A stretch of 64,000 nt of DNA from Callipepla californica brunnescens (lineage: Eukaryota > Chordata > Aves > Galliformes > Odontophoridae), in the NCBI GenBank assembly GCA_023055505.1, contig JALIRH010000001.1, positions 8,930,467 to 8,994,466 on the forward strand, in the 5' to 3' direction. Numbering within the stretch: the first letter of the stretch is position 1; each line of letters begins with the position of its first letter. The position numbers were made by a program, and so were the translations under genes. The notes under the pieces are model-generated. The model saw nothing but the letters and a program-made list of their open reading frames with translations, did no database searches and was not told the DNA's origin. This document shows, piece by piece, positions 53,001 through 62,440 of the stretch.

Positions 53001-56000
53001 AATTTATAGAGGCATCTTCTCCTGATAAAAGTCAAGTGGAAGAAGTAAAAAAATGATGACGAATAACATACAGAAGACATTTGTTATGGAGTTTCATCTG
53101 ACACTACTGAAGCACACATTTCATTGCTGTTTTCCACAAAATTGTTAATAAAGAGAAATACAAAAACTTTGCTTTTCCAAAGGTTTATAAACATTTTAAT
53201 GAAAAACAACCCCATAAAAATGAGTCTACCTTCTTTCCATGAAGTATCTTGCTTTTTTTCCTGGCAAATCTCACATTTGTGCACTGAGATTGCTGTGTGT
53301 CCAGTGAAAAAGAACATATTTCCAGCCCACGAATATTTTCTGAAATAAGTTAGGAACACATTTCAAAAGTGTGATTTGAACATCTTTAACAGTTAAATAA
53401 CATATACCACGTCCTAAGCTTTCCAAGCGAAAGGTGCATGTAGAGGTATGTCTAACTCTGTAAAAATAAAAGGGGACAACACGTACAACATGGAGGTGGA
53501 AGCCTCCATGGATTTAGAACAGATTGTTATGAATTAAGACTTTAATTATGCAAACTGTCATGCAAATGATTAAGCATGAACCACACAATGAGTGAAGCAC
53601 ACCAGGAAATATCTAAACAATAACACACTAAGTACATGAATGGCAGATTGTTAGTAAAAATAAACTATGCCCCAAAAAATTTAGTGCTTTCATTTTACTT
53701 TGGTTTAGAATTGTAACTTTAGGAACGAAATACAGTTTCTCCTGTTGCTAGAGTCACTCGTGCCCATGTTTCTAGGGCAGATGGAATCTGTGTGTTTATT
53801 TGTGTGTGTAAATACTCATGTGTGAGAGACCAAGAAAGAAGGGGTAGCAGTACTCCAGGGGCACTGGTAGAAGAAACTGTAATATGTTGGAAGTAAAAAT
53901 TTGGTTCTCATTCCTTTGAGAAATTCCAGGAATTTATCTTGGTTCATAGTTAAATAGTGCCATAAGAAAATCTGAAACAACCAGATGAAAACAGATTGGA
54001 CACGAGCATTACAGTATGAAACAAAATCTAGTAGAATAGCAAGAAGTAAACAGAAATGATTCAGTAGCAAATCTGCTTCCTACCATCCAGACTCAGAGTT
54101 CCTTTAATGTTTAAATGAAGAGAGCATGGGCTTCCTTGGACACATTTAATAACTGTAGAGATCTTCATGCTTTTCAGTATCACAGAAGACAAAGATGCAG
54201 GAGCACTGTGGCAGAAGCTATTGAAAATGCCACCTGAAAATATAAAACACAAAGAGAAATCTTAGTCTGCACAGGATATTTCTGGGGGAGGAAGGACCAA
54301 AGATCAAGCTCCAGCTCTTTGGAGATCAATAGAGAAGTCACCAGTGACTTCAGTAAAACCTATACTTTACCTAAGATATTCATGTGACCACAGCAAGCAC
54401 ATAGCTTATTGACCTCGCCAGCAATATAGTGGGAAAGAACTACATTACAGGTGGGTTTGCTAATAAATTTCCTGCCTTAGGAAAGCATGAACGCAAAATA
54501 CAAAATCATATTTCTAACAGTTAATGTTAGCAAGAGTGCAGCTAGACTAAAAGCATTTCTAAGCAATTAGATACTCCAAGTCATGGCTAGACCAATAATA
54601 CAAGCTTGTCAGGGTTTTTTTTGTTTGTTTGTTTCTTCTCAAAAAAAACTTTGCCTGCATGTTGTGAGTACCCTTGTAGGTAGTGTTTCACTTTTAGGAG
54701 TCACTGGCTGATAGTCTCAGCTAATGTTAAATATAATTTTCACACAAGAGTGTCTCAGTTGATGCTAAATTTAATTTTCACACAAGAGGGCACCATTGCA
54801 TTCCTAGTGATGAAAAGAATCCCCTGCACCTACAATATTTCCTTCCAGTAAGATACGAAAAACAAGAAGAAATCAAAAGAATCCATTACCCATGCTTTGT
54901 TCAAGGTATAAACAGAAGTCTCCAAACAGAACTACTATGTCTCGTCTTATTTTCTTATGCCAATTTAGTCAAGCCTCAAAGCCTTTAGACATGCGTTCAC
55001 ACAACAGCCTTCTGTAGACTAACATAAAAGAAAAACTAATCTTAAGGTCCCATGTCTCACCAGTTAGCCATCTCTTTCTACTTCCCAGACCGCTCAACAA
55101 AGGAACTGGTCATTTGTTTCTGAGTTTATGTTGGCTAAGTGGATGTAATCCCCAGTGCATGCCTAAGTCTTCTTTATCTCAAATTCATTGCTTGTAATCC
55201 AAAAATCAGAATTCAAGAGATTGTCAGAATGGATAATTAGGGAATTGGGTCTTGTCCCCTGGCTTTGTGATTTACAACACAGCACACCCCATTTTATCTG
55301 CAACTGTATGATTGTAGTTTCTTTGGAATATTTATTATCCTCCTAACTTGATCATGAAAGTTAAAAGACTCTTGTCTAAACAAGGAATTTCACAGGTCAT
55401 TCTCCTTTTCAACCCTTGATTCTTGTTACTCATGCTGCTAAGCATACTCCTAGAAGTCATCCAAGTACTATGGAGAAAAGCATAGCATGTAAGTTCAATG
55501 GTGTAGAGATTCATATCTAATACAACAACAAATGGCATGATACTGTGCTAGCCATAAAAATACACAATAGCACAGAACAGTAGAATTGTCTAGGCTGACA
55601 GTTGAGATCATCAAGAACAACTGTAAACCTGACCTGCCACAATCACTCCTCACCCAGAGCCTGGGATGATTTCCTCACATCCTAACAATCCTTCCTTAAA
55701 TTGTTAGGAAAGTGGTCACCTTCAGTGTCTAGCCAATAATTATTGTCAAGGCATGGATTCTCATTGACTCACATGGAAGATGCATCCATTAATCCCCCAG
55801 AGGAAAGGTAGAATGGAAGGACAAAGCATATCCTTATTTACTCATTCAGTCATGAAGAAAAGTGCTCTAATTATAAAAACGGAAAGAATAATAACCTGTA
55901 CAAGAGCACTTTCTAGCACTTTCGCATCCCATTTCAAGCAAAAGCTCATTGTCAGGGATCAAATTCTGATATATGCAGAACACGAAGACAGGCTAATATA

Positions 56001-59000
56001 AATGAGGAAATTTGGCTTGACTCCATTAAGCCTTGAAGTGCTCTCACACTTGGTATCAGATGTCGCAGTCAGAAAATACAAAACACTTGAATCTCCACTC
56101 CATTAACCTGTGGTTTTCTTGCCATTGAACACATGTGGAGGTAAGAAGTTATTCTGACCTCAACTAAGTGAAAAACTGGGAAAACAAGGCTACTTTACCT
56201 CAACTGACTGTTAAGCCAACTCTCAGTTATCAGAGGTAATACTAGCAGCGAGAGAAGCAAAACAAAGAACAAGCGCAGATCATTCAGAATACAAAAATGA
56301 TGCTATAAAAGGAGAACATTGACTTTTGGAGCATTTTTAAATGTGTTTCCACAGAGATGAAGCAGACTTAAGAAGTATTGTACATAGTAGCCAGATGTGA
56401 ACACTCTTTTCCATTTCCCAAGAATGGGTTGTGTGATAATTCTGAAGGTGTCTCAGGATGAAGTTATTCTACAACACTCAATCAGTCCACTCAGTTAATT
56501 ATATTGCAGAACTACTTGATAATTATTCTTATTACTAATGTGCTAAAAATGTAATAACCAGTTTTTTCTAGTTCTTTGCTCAAAACATATTTTCTTGGAT
56601 TTCTTCAGCCACCAGGTCTACACATTTCAGGTCAGGGCTGCCAGATCTATCTATATTTTATTACACTGAATGATAACTCAGTTACATGCACTTGCCCAAA
56701 ATAACCAGTCTATGTTTTTTTTTCCATAAGCAGTATCTGAAATAAGCCAGTAAATGATTTCAGATTATTTCCTCAGTTGTCCGTGTAACTTTCCTGATCA
56801 AGGCATTTCCTTGCCTACTTTTATGTCTGTGTAGAAATGATTCAAGGGAAGAGGAATGTGCTACTTCTTGACAAAGTGTTCTGAGTTAATTTGACCATAT
56901 TATTTCAGCTTATATATTTTTAGGGGAGATTGTTTTGAGCCAATTGAATTTTATCCTTTGTTATTACTGCCTGAGGTATAGTATTATCAGATGTCGCAGG
57001 CTTTGCCAATTGAAGGAGAATCCCAGGTTATAGCTAGGTGCATTAAAAACAGTGGATCACTACAGTTTTAAAACTGCTGCATTGGTAAGGAGGCACACTG
57101 CTTTTCTTGGTCATGGTTTTTACATTCAAACTGAGAACAAGCAAGTTCTGTATAAAATGAAACACTTTCACTTTGGATTTTTTTCTATTAATTTTAGGAT
57201 TTTTTCCCATTAATTTTGTGAATTGCAAAAGATGCCACAAAACTCGTCAATAATAATTTAAATGGATCATAATCATGCAAGATACTAGCTTGAATCTCAG
57301 TAAATGCATGATAAAGGAAAGAGCTTACAGAAAAGTATTTCCTTGCTATAAATCATCACAGACATTTCAGTAATCACAAAAGGAGACTCACTTCTGACTA
57401 ATTCTTCAGTAAATTCTTCCCTTATCATATTTTAATCCTCATGTCCCCTTAAATAGTTTCCTCTGAAATGCACACCTCTTTCTTTTTCTCATGAGTAGTT
57501 TGATCTACACCGCAGAAGACATAAAGGTACATCTGGCTACACAAACCATATTCTGAGTAAATCTTGCTTAAACTTTATGTTTGTGAATTATCACTGTAAT
57601 TAGCCCTACATGAGAGACGATTGTTGCTGTAATAAAAGAATCCTTAAGTATGGACAGATATAAACCAAGGCATAAGGAAGCCAAGACTTATAATTAAGCA
57701 TATAGACACTTTCCTTGTACTTTTTTCATCGGCTTAACCACAGCGAATTATTTTTTCATCTGTTGATGCAGCAATCAACCTAGAACTGACACAGCAGCAA
57801 AACACACCTTATGTATCCTTGGATAATAGAAGCCAGAGCTGAGCAATAAATATGCAATAGAAATGATTGGATTGATAATTTGAAGCTCTGGGCAAGAAAA
57901 TGAAATTGGGGAACAGGAAAAAAAATCCAGAGAAAACCCATTAAGAATAGGCCCAGGGCAACTCACAAAAGAAACGTCTGTTTTATTTTATTTTTTTTTT
58001 TTTTTTTGGTATTTCTTCCCTACAAGAACGTTAAGAATCTCAACGACTTAGGATACTGACAGGCATAAATCTGTTAGCATATCTACTGTGCACTGAAATT
58101 TCTTCGCTGGCGCATCATTCCACGAGTATAAATTGCAGTAACATTTCAAACCTATTTGCATATGATTTACCACAATATCTGATGAATCAACAGTCTTCAC
58201 AAACAAACCAGGTACACTCACTAAAGATAACAACATGATGCATTTCTGTTAACAAATATCAAAATCTGCAACTTAAAAGCACTTGAACCAGTCATGAAAT
58301 TGACTACAATTCTATTTTCTCTTTTACAGTAGATTTCAATGCAGAGTAAATTAAGAAGAATTCCACAGTTGTATGTTCTGGAAGAATTTCAGACTTGCAA
58401 GAATAATGAATAGCATGATGTTACACTATGTCAAATATATTTTCAGAGTGATTTTAAAATTGAAGGGTCTTCAAAAAGTACAGTTAACTTTAAAGTAGCC
58501 TTAATAACTATAATAAAACTACTAATAGTTTGTGGGAAGGGGAGGGACAAGGCAGAAACAAAGCTCTACTGCCAAACACTACAGAGGTGATATCCATAAA
58601 TTCTGCAGAATAAAGCCATCTTTTTGCTGCAGTTAAAAGTAATGACTGCTGCAAAGGTGCTCTATTACACATTAAAGGTCTTCTGAGGTAATTTTACCTT
58701 GAAAAATAATTAATACAAAGAATGACTACAGCAAAGGAAGCATGGAAATAAGTATACACCCAGTGTTGCACAAGACAAACAGGATGAAGACTGAAAAAAT
58801 GTTTTTTCATCACCCCTGTACGGCTGAGTCATCCTACATGTTGCTCATATTAAAGATAGCTGATAAGCCATATTCAGGCAGCACTGAAAACCTACAACCA
58901 GCTCTGCTTGATGTACACTGCTTGCAAGATAACCATTTTCAGTTTACAAGCTCTTCAGTCACAGAGTGTATCCAGCTCAGAGTTAAACAACTAGTTTAAG

Positions 59001-60779
59001 CTCACATGCATCGTAAGGTGCTTACCTTTGGCAGGCAAAGGAGAGGAAGAACCCCTCTTGCCTTACTTCCAGCAATGTCACTTTGTCCTAAAAATGATTC
59101 ACTATCTTCTGTTACCAGTAGTGTCTCCACTATCTAGATCTGCATTTGTGTAATACCTAGCAATTATTTTAGCTCATAATCAACAGTACAGCAACTGTCA
59201 TTCCCTTTCAGGCCAGAAACACCCTGTAACCATCATGCTTTCAGAATAAGACTCAGGTCCACTGTCATTCAGTTCACTGCCCTACCCCATAGCACCAGAA
59301 CTTCACATGCTTGTGGTTCGTTATCAGAGCTGTCCATGTGTACTCTGCCATGAGAATCCAGGAAAGGCTTGCTGAAGAAAAGCAGCACTCAGCACTGACC
59401 CTCCAGGTACAACCATCCCCTGGTAGGGGACATCCTGCAAGGCAGTTGCATCGTAGTTCCTTGTTAACCAAGTATGCAGACTGGAAGAGTAACTGATGCA
59501 GGCTTCGGATTTTATGAAATTCAAGAGCCTAAATTGCTACTATAGCAATAAATAGTAAGTAAAAGGAACATAAGTATGTGAGTGAAATGTCAAAGCATAT
59601 TCTTCCAATGACTACCTATGGAAGAAAATTTTTAAGCAATAATACTCGATTATTAACCTATTATTTACTACAGCCTACCAATTTTCTGTATTTTGTACAT
59701 GGCAATTTGAATTCAAACTGCAAGAGGTTAAATTTTAGGAACATTTAATCATTACTCACAGGGTTGTAGGCAGTGGAGCAGGCTGCCCAGGGAAGTTGTA
59801 GGTGCCCAATTCCTGGAGGCATTCAATACCAGGCTTGATGGGTTACTGATCAGACCGATCCAGTGGTAAGCAACCTTGCTCACGATAGGGGAGTTGGAAC
59901 TATACGATCTTTGAGGTCCCTTCCAACCCAAGCCCTTCTAAGATTCCATGATTCTTTGATTCTATGAAACAGTGATCTGAAGTGACCAGGAAAGTGGACC
60001 TATTATCTGCAACAAATTATCTTTATTTTCTGAAAATTAATACAGTAAAAATTGAATGATGTATACTCACTGGAAGGTTTGCTTTTACAATGAATCCCCT
60101 GCGAAGAGAAAAAATATATATTATAATAGGTTTTCTGATGTGATGATAAAAACAAATACTACTTAATCATTATACACGAGTATGAACATACTTTTAAAAA
60201 ATAAGCACATTCACAGTCCATAAAATAAACCAGTTTTCAAATTAAAACAGATTTCCAAATACAGTGAAAATGCACACCACTAGTTCATTTGATGGCCAGA
60301 TAAGTTTAGGGACACCACTGAGTTGTAACCATTACAACACATCCAAAGTTTCATCAAATGAAGACTTCAATCAGACACTGCTCAATAAATAAATAAAAAA
60401 TACCAATAGTTTATTTACTGATTCAGCTATAAATAAATATATCACACAAAGAAACCAAGTGATATTTTAATGGAAGATATCTGTAACACTTTTGAATATT
60501 AGATGAGTTTTAGGTCACATCAGGCCAACAGGATGTATTATAATCAACTGCAAATGAAGCTGAGGAATAGGACTTGCCATTTTATTTCTGAGAATATCTG
60601 GTTCGTAATCCTGAAATTGAAATTACTCAGGCACAATACTTACCATGTCAAGTGAGTAAGTTTTTTTGTAAGAGGCAAAGTGAACCTGACATTGAGATTT
60701 GAGCAGGTTTCCAGCTGTCTTTCAGACAGGCTACACCCATTTTCCAAGTAAAATAAACACTCAACCACACACCAAAATT
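43908..60779 (-). CDS. IL17REL: Interleukin-17 receptor family gene, IL17RE-like (multi-exon, 5' end missing)
   Basis: Assembled by hand from the minus strand. Exons in transcript order: 60779-60644, 60098-60071, 58245-58171 (end tentative), 54413-54371 (tentative), 54233-54084, 53339-53230, 52527-52450, 52054-51940, 51268-51224, 50414-50275, 50120-50049, 47867-47813, 47588-47425, 45778-45734, 45101-45044, 44835-44690, and a possible last exon 44075-43908. Every junction is phase-compatible and the frame stays open for about 486 codons before the last exon. The product looks like the cysteine-rich, fibronectin-type extracellular region of an IL-17 receptor, a single-pass receptor family that binds IL-17 cytokines. 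Signature motifs are DVGKHIPACL, RLCHKWFTCEDVG, LLPCLCIEGWLAIPDARR and [10 protein letters not shown]. I recognise neither a signal peptide (probably in an upstream exon, perhaps beyond the window), nor a transmembrane segment, nor a SEFIR domain. IL17RE is the main alternative. I prefer IL17REL because IL17RE usually sits in compact GC-rich DNA, unlike this locus. Family call is strong; the exact paralogue is inferred. Confidence 0.8.
44690..44835 (-). CDS. IL17REL: IL17REL-like exon: last recognised extracellular segment
   Basis: Acceptor TTCCTGTGTTGTCAG; 146 bases. Reads AWKMRTAAVADRIQVFFTSQ and later AHFSVLVCNRTQLASCESVG, with an NRT glycosylation sequon and paired Cys residues. The likely donor is GTTTGTATAC, which is only moderate. 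If it is not used, the frame runs on for 16 more residues to a stop at 44639, so this could itself be the last coding exon of a secreted form. Confidence 0.85.
45044..45101 (-). CDS. IL17REL: IL17REL-like exon: FTTKQGSWVKCPF
   Basis: Acceptor ATTTCTCTGGTTTCAG, donor GTAAATAT, 58 bases, phase 0 in and phase 1 out. Reads FTTKQGSWVKCPFAHGEFP; the last G joins CT of the next exon as Ala, giving FPAWKM. The G-S-W-V-x-C-P-F block is a family signature. Confidence 0.9.
45734..45778 (-). CDS. IL17REL: IL17REL-like 45-base exon: VKYSRVDTHPRLCMK
   Basis: Exactly 15 codons, phase 0 at both ends, between acceptor CTTTTCAAGCAG and donor GTAAAGTAG. The peptide VKYSRVDTHPRLCMK continues directly into FTTKQGSWVKCPF of the next exon, a junction typical of IL-17RE-type receptors. 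Confidence 0.88.
46247..46274 (+). repeat. (TTTG)n microsatellite
   Basis: About seven units of GTTT/TTTG in an intron of the receptor gene. Confidence 0.95.
47425..47588 (-). CDS. IL17REL: IL17REL-like exon: [23 protein letters not shown]
   Basis: Acceptor CACTTTTTTGGTGTGCAG, donor GTAAGAGC, 164 bases. Encodes [12 protein letters not shown] and [18 protein letters not shown], then a Cys-containing hydrophilic segment ending FPEK in phase 0. The A-L-W-x-x-I-x-Y-x-P and L-x-W-E-P-x-C-P-V blocks belong to the second extracellular domain of the IL-17RE/RC branch. This is the longest recognised exon. Confidence 0.92.
47811..47812 (-). promoter_or_regulatory. GC splice donor (GC-AG intron)
   Basis: On the minus strand the exon ending FEN is followed by GCAAGTACTT. 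Positions +3 to +6 (AAGT) are perfect consensus, which is usual for functional GC donors. The partner acceptor at 47589-47590 is an ordinary AG after a T-rich tract. Confidence 0.75.
47813..47867 (-). CDS. IL17REL: IL17REL-like exon: GWLAIPDARRLQLCPFEN, with GC splice donor
   Basis: Acceptor ATTTTTGGATTGTAG; 55 bases, phase 0 in, phase 1 out. Reads GWLAIPDARRLQLCPFEN, and the left-over G joins AT of the next exon to give Asp (FENDTKALW, an NDT glycosylation sequon). The donor is GCAAGTACTT rather than GT. No in-frame GT nearby gives a better join, so this looks like a genuine GC-AG intron. Confidence 0.88.
47868..50048. other. Intron of the IL17REL-like gene
   Basis: AT-rich, with an ATT run near 49505. 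No repeat family recognised. Confidence 0.7.
50049..50120 (-). CDS. IL17REL: IL17REL-like exon ending LLPCLCIE
   Basis: Acceptor ATCTTTCTCATTTCAG, donor GTAACAGT, exactly 24 codons in phase 0. Reads IKGKDSLKSVSLKYSQ and then LLPCLCIE. Joined to the following GWLAIPDARR it gives the L-P-C-L-C-I-E-G-W motif characteristic of IL-17 receptors. Confidence 0.92.
50275..50414 (-). CDS. IL17REL: IL17REL-like exon: YYIRLCHKWFTCEDVG motif
   Basis: Acceptor AATTTTCTTTTTTCAG, donor GTGAGTTTAG, 140 bases. Encodes AGKLDFNVDRTKKIISVNVS and then DQDYYIRLCHKWFTCEDVG. The V/I-R-L-C-x-x-W-x-x-C-E-D block is one of the most recognisable stretches of the IL-17RE/RC branch and is the main ground for the family call. 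NVS is a potential N-glycosylation site. Ends in phase 0. Confidence 0.92.
51224..51268 (-). CDS. IL17REL: IL17REL-like 45-base exon: DCRNSDVGKHIPACL
   Basis: Acceptor GGCCTCTCTTTTGCAG, donor GTGAGCTG. The split Asp codon from the exon before leads into CRNSDVGKHIPACL, with two Cys residues. It ends on one base, G, which joins CT in the next exon to make Ala (ACLAGKLDF). Both phases fit without adjustment. Confidence 0.88.
51940..52054 (-). CDS. IL17REL: IL17REL-like exon: VQVQFNCFEVNVAQH ... SQEYYVE
   Basis: Acceptor CGTTTTAAACAG, donor GTAGGAAAA, 115 bases, phase 0 in and phase 1 out. The peptide contains QFNCFEVNVAQHIYVTMKTV, a Cys-containing strand, then NYCEVKMSQEYYVE. The arrangement of a Cys-Phe-Glu strand, a T-V-P-x-Y-C turn and a terminal YYVE is what I expect for IL-17 receptor domain 1. 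The split codon becomes Asp with the next exon. Confidence 0.88.
52450..52527 (-). CDS. IL17REL: IL17REL-like exon (acceptor choice inferred)
   Basis: The donor GTGAGTTTT is strong. The acceptor at CTACTCTCAG is the best one that gives the phase-0 start required by the preceding exon; the frame itself stays open further upstream, so the boundary is inferred. The 78 bases encode 26 residues including NAMQDWQSTIISFQRK. It joins in phase 0 to VQVQFNCFE in the next exon. Confidence 0.7.
53230..53339 (-). CDS. IL17REL: IL17REL-like exon with SLDTQQSQCTNVRF motif
   Basis: Acceptor CCTAACTTATTTCAG, donor GTAGACTC, 110 bases. The reading frame gives NIRGLEICSFSLDTQQSQC and then TNVRFARKKSK. This frame differs from the longer ORF that overlaps it, so only splice logic reveals it. 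The L-C-S-x-S-L ... QC-x-x-V-R-F-A-R pattern fits an IL-17RE-type first extracellular domain. It ends in phase 0, matching the next exon. Confidence 0.8.
54084..54233 (-). CDS. IL17REL: IL17REL-like exon with CVQGSPCSLHLNIK motif
   Basis: The acceptor TATATTTTCAG is strong and the donor is GTAGGAAG. The 150-base exon starts with two bases completing a codon and leaves one. It encodes FCHSAPASLSS and then CVQGSPCSLHLNIKGTLSLD. The C-x-x-G-S-x-C-x-L-x-L pattern is typical of the IL-17RE/RC extracellular region as I remember it. It joins in frame to the exon at 53339 through a Glu codon. Confidence 0.82.
54371..54413 (-). CDS. Possible IL17REL-like small exon
   Basis: Ends at a good donor (CTTAG then GTAAAGTATA) in phase 1, which is exactly what the exon at 54233 needs. 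A phase-0 acceptor at GGCGAG gives 43 bases reading VNKLCACCGHMNIL. The acceptor has a T/C-rich stretch but an unusual GAG end. Phase agreement on both sides is the main support; homology to the family is not obvious to me. Confidence 0.4.
54713..54789 (+). repeat. Two-copy 38-39-base tandem duplication
   Basis: Two adjacent copies beginning 'gtctcagctaatgttaaata' and 'gtctcagttgatgctaaatt', both ending 'aattttcacacaagag'. A few mismatches separate them. Non-coding, inside the receptor gene intron or nearby spacer. Confidence 0.85.
55545..55690 (-). mobile_element. Possible very old CR1-like tail
   Basis: 'acagaacagtagaattgtct aggctgacag' followed by 'agatcatcaagaacaactgt' resembles a diverged CR1 3' end in reverse. 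Only the overall pattern of short words supports it. Confidence 0.25.
57981..58008 (+). repeat. Poly-T tract
   Basis: TTTTATTTTA followed by about 17 T. On the minus strand this is an A-run downstream of the receptor exon at 58171-58245. Similar homopolymer runs occur at 3511-3526, 6411-6425 (A) and 20496-20510. Confidence 0.9.
58171..58245 (-). CDS. IL17REL: IL17REL-like exon (3' boundary uncertain)
   Basis: The acceptor TTTGTTAACAG gives a phase-0 start that fits the microexon upstream. Reading begins KCIMLLSLVSVPG and continues to SSDIV, where GTAAATCAT is a plausible donor that keeps phase 0. The frame stays open past this point for about 37 more codons, to a stop near 58048, so the true donor could lie further on. 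The hydrophobic start resembles a signal peptide, and an alternative promoter starting at the internal ATG cannot be excluded. Confidence 0.45.
59756..59968 (+). mobile_element. CR1 LINE 3' tail fragment
   Basis: 'caggctgcccagggaagttg' through 'tttgaggtcccttccaaccc' to 'attctttgattctatgaaac': a well-preserved CR1 3' end. It lies in the receptor gene's intron, antisense to it, ending about 100 bases past the donor of the 28-base exon. Confidence 0.93.
60071..60098 (-). CDS. IL17REL: IL17REL-like 28-base microexon
   Basis: Only 28 bases, flanked by a strong acceptor (TTTTTTCTCTTCGCAG) and a strong donor (GTGAGTATAC). Its first base completes the Trp codon from the previous exon, then nine codons read GFIVKANLP and end in phase 0. 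Such short exons are usually missed by ORF-based tools. A CR1 tail ends about 100 bases beyond its donor, in the next intron. Confidence 0.7.
60644..60779 (-). CDS. IL17REL: IL17REL-like exon: N-terminal cysteine-containing module
   Basis: The acceptor is a T-rich tract ending TTCTACAG and the donor is GTAAGTATTG, a near-perfect consensus. The 136-base exon needs one base from an upstream exon that I did not find, and it leaves two bases, TG, which join the next exon to make a Trp codon. The peptide includes ECLFYLENGCSL and ETCSNLNVRF. The C-S-L ... C-x-N-x-V-R-F spacing resembles the later exon at 53230-53339, so the gene may carry two related modules. This is the first exon I can recognise; the start codon and signal peptide lie further right. 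Confidence 0.72.
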
Positions 60780-61384
60780 CTGTAGAACATAAAAATAACA
60801 AATATTACTTTTAATACTATGTATCATTTTCTAAATACAGGCTATTACTAATCCAAAAAATATATTACCCAGCTGTTTGGCATTCAAGTTTCCGATATAA
60901 CAGTTGTACTATCATTCCTTTCTGTATGGCATAAAGTATACTCTCTTCCACTTTCTTTTAAAATCAGTGCATTATTCACAGAGATGCTTTTGTCACAACT
61001 GCAGAAGCAGGCATCACCTAGTCTCCTCCGCCCTCAAATCAACTGGCAGCTGTTAGTCCCTTTAAAGCATTTCAGGACCCTGTCAGTAAGCCAACCATCT
61101 GTGAGATTTAGAGCCCGCAAAAGTCTCTCAGCAGACATTTGGAAGTTCTCAAGTTGTAGACAAATAGTCAGCAGCTTGGGTGAGTACTAGCATGTCATAA
61201 AAGAACTATTGCTTGGTCTTCTATGTGGCTGTCATCCACAGGTCCTTCTGTCTGCCTCATAAACACAGTTGTAAAATCTTATTTCCAAAAGCGTGAAATG
61301 ACAGCACTATCATAGCTATATGCACGTATGGTCTTACTCCAAAGTAGCTGAAGAGTGTTTCTGCCCTTCATGGCTACATCTGAT

Positions 61385-62440
61385 CACTGTAGTAAAAGAG
61401 AACAAAAAACTTTTTTATAAATATACTAACAGTAAGAGGAGGGCTAAGAAGAATCTCCATTCTTTACTGGATGTGGCTGGGAATGTGACTGCTGAGAATA
61501 AGGAAAAGGCTGAGGTTCTCAATGTCTTCTTTACGTCTGTCTTTAAAAGTCAGATTAGTTATCCACAGGGTACTCAACTCCCTGGTCTTTAAGTCTTGGA
61601 TGGGGCGCAGAACAAACCTCCCCATAATCCAGGTGGAAACAGTCAGAGACCTACTATTCCACCTCCAATGTCACAACCCTGTGAGGCCAGATGGGATACT
61701 CCCGAGGGCGTTGAGGGAGCTGGCGGAGGTGACTGCCAGGTCATTTTCCACCATTCCCAGTCAACCAGAGGCCCCAAAGGACTGGAGGCCTGCTAATGTT
61801 ACTCCCATTTACAAGGGTTGTAATGTCAGCATGACCTCGGTGTCAGGGAATCTTATGGAACAGGTCATCTTGAGGGAGATCACACGTCATGTGCAGGACA
61901 ACAAGGGAATCAGGCCTAGACAGCCTGGTTTATGAAAGGCAGGTCCTACTTAACCAAAACAAACTCCTATGTTTGAGTGACCCTCATGGTGGATGAGGGA
62001 AAGGTTGTTGAAGTACTCTTCAGCAAAGCCTTTGACACTGTCTCCCACAGTAATGCACGACTATTAATACCTACGGAGTGGGACACAAAGGGACGAGGTT
62101 GGGCTCTTCTCAGCAATCTATGGTGATGAGGGGAAATGGCCACAAGCTGATGCATAGGAAGTTTCGCACAAATGTGCATAGGAACTTCTTCACAGTGCAG
62201 GTGATAGAGCACTGGAACAGAGAGGTGGTGGAGTCTCCTACTCTGGCCTAATGGACCAGAGAGTGGTGGTGAATGGAGTTAAATGCAGCTGGTGACTGGT
62301 CACAAGTTGCATCCCCAGGAGCTGGTATTGGGGCCCACACTGTTTAATATCTTTAATGATGATTTGGATGAAGGAATTGAGTGCACCCTCAGTCAGTCTG
62401 CATATGATACCAAGTCAGGGGGCTCATGTCCAGCTTTTTA
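61385..62440 (+). mobile_element. CR1 LINE, rearranged (composite order)
   Basis: 61400-62055 carries the linker and early RT: KRRAKKNLHSLLDVAGNVTA, then KAEVLNVFFTSVFKSQISYP, LRELAEVTAR and KDWRPANVTPIYKGC, then a frameshifted relic of the KAFDTVSHS block. It is followed at 62095-62245 by a C-terminal piece (GNGHKL..FRTNVHRNFF, EHWNREVVESPTL). Only then, at 62245-62435, comes the RT core ([32 protein letters not shown]). The order is out of sequence for a single CR1. Dead element; frameshifts and stops throughout. Confidence 0.88.

Larger units (their letters stand above)
54414..58170. other. Large intron of the IL17REL-like gene
   Basis: About 3.7 kb holding the 39-base tandem pair, a doubtful CR1 tail and poly-T. 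Two donor-like sites on the minus strand (near 55073 and 57380) have stops in every frame upstream and were not accepted as exons. Confidence 0.55.

Noticed and set aside
57388..57455. Exon-like segment between TTTCAG and GTGAGTCTCC (minus)
   Set aside because: Stops in all three frames.
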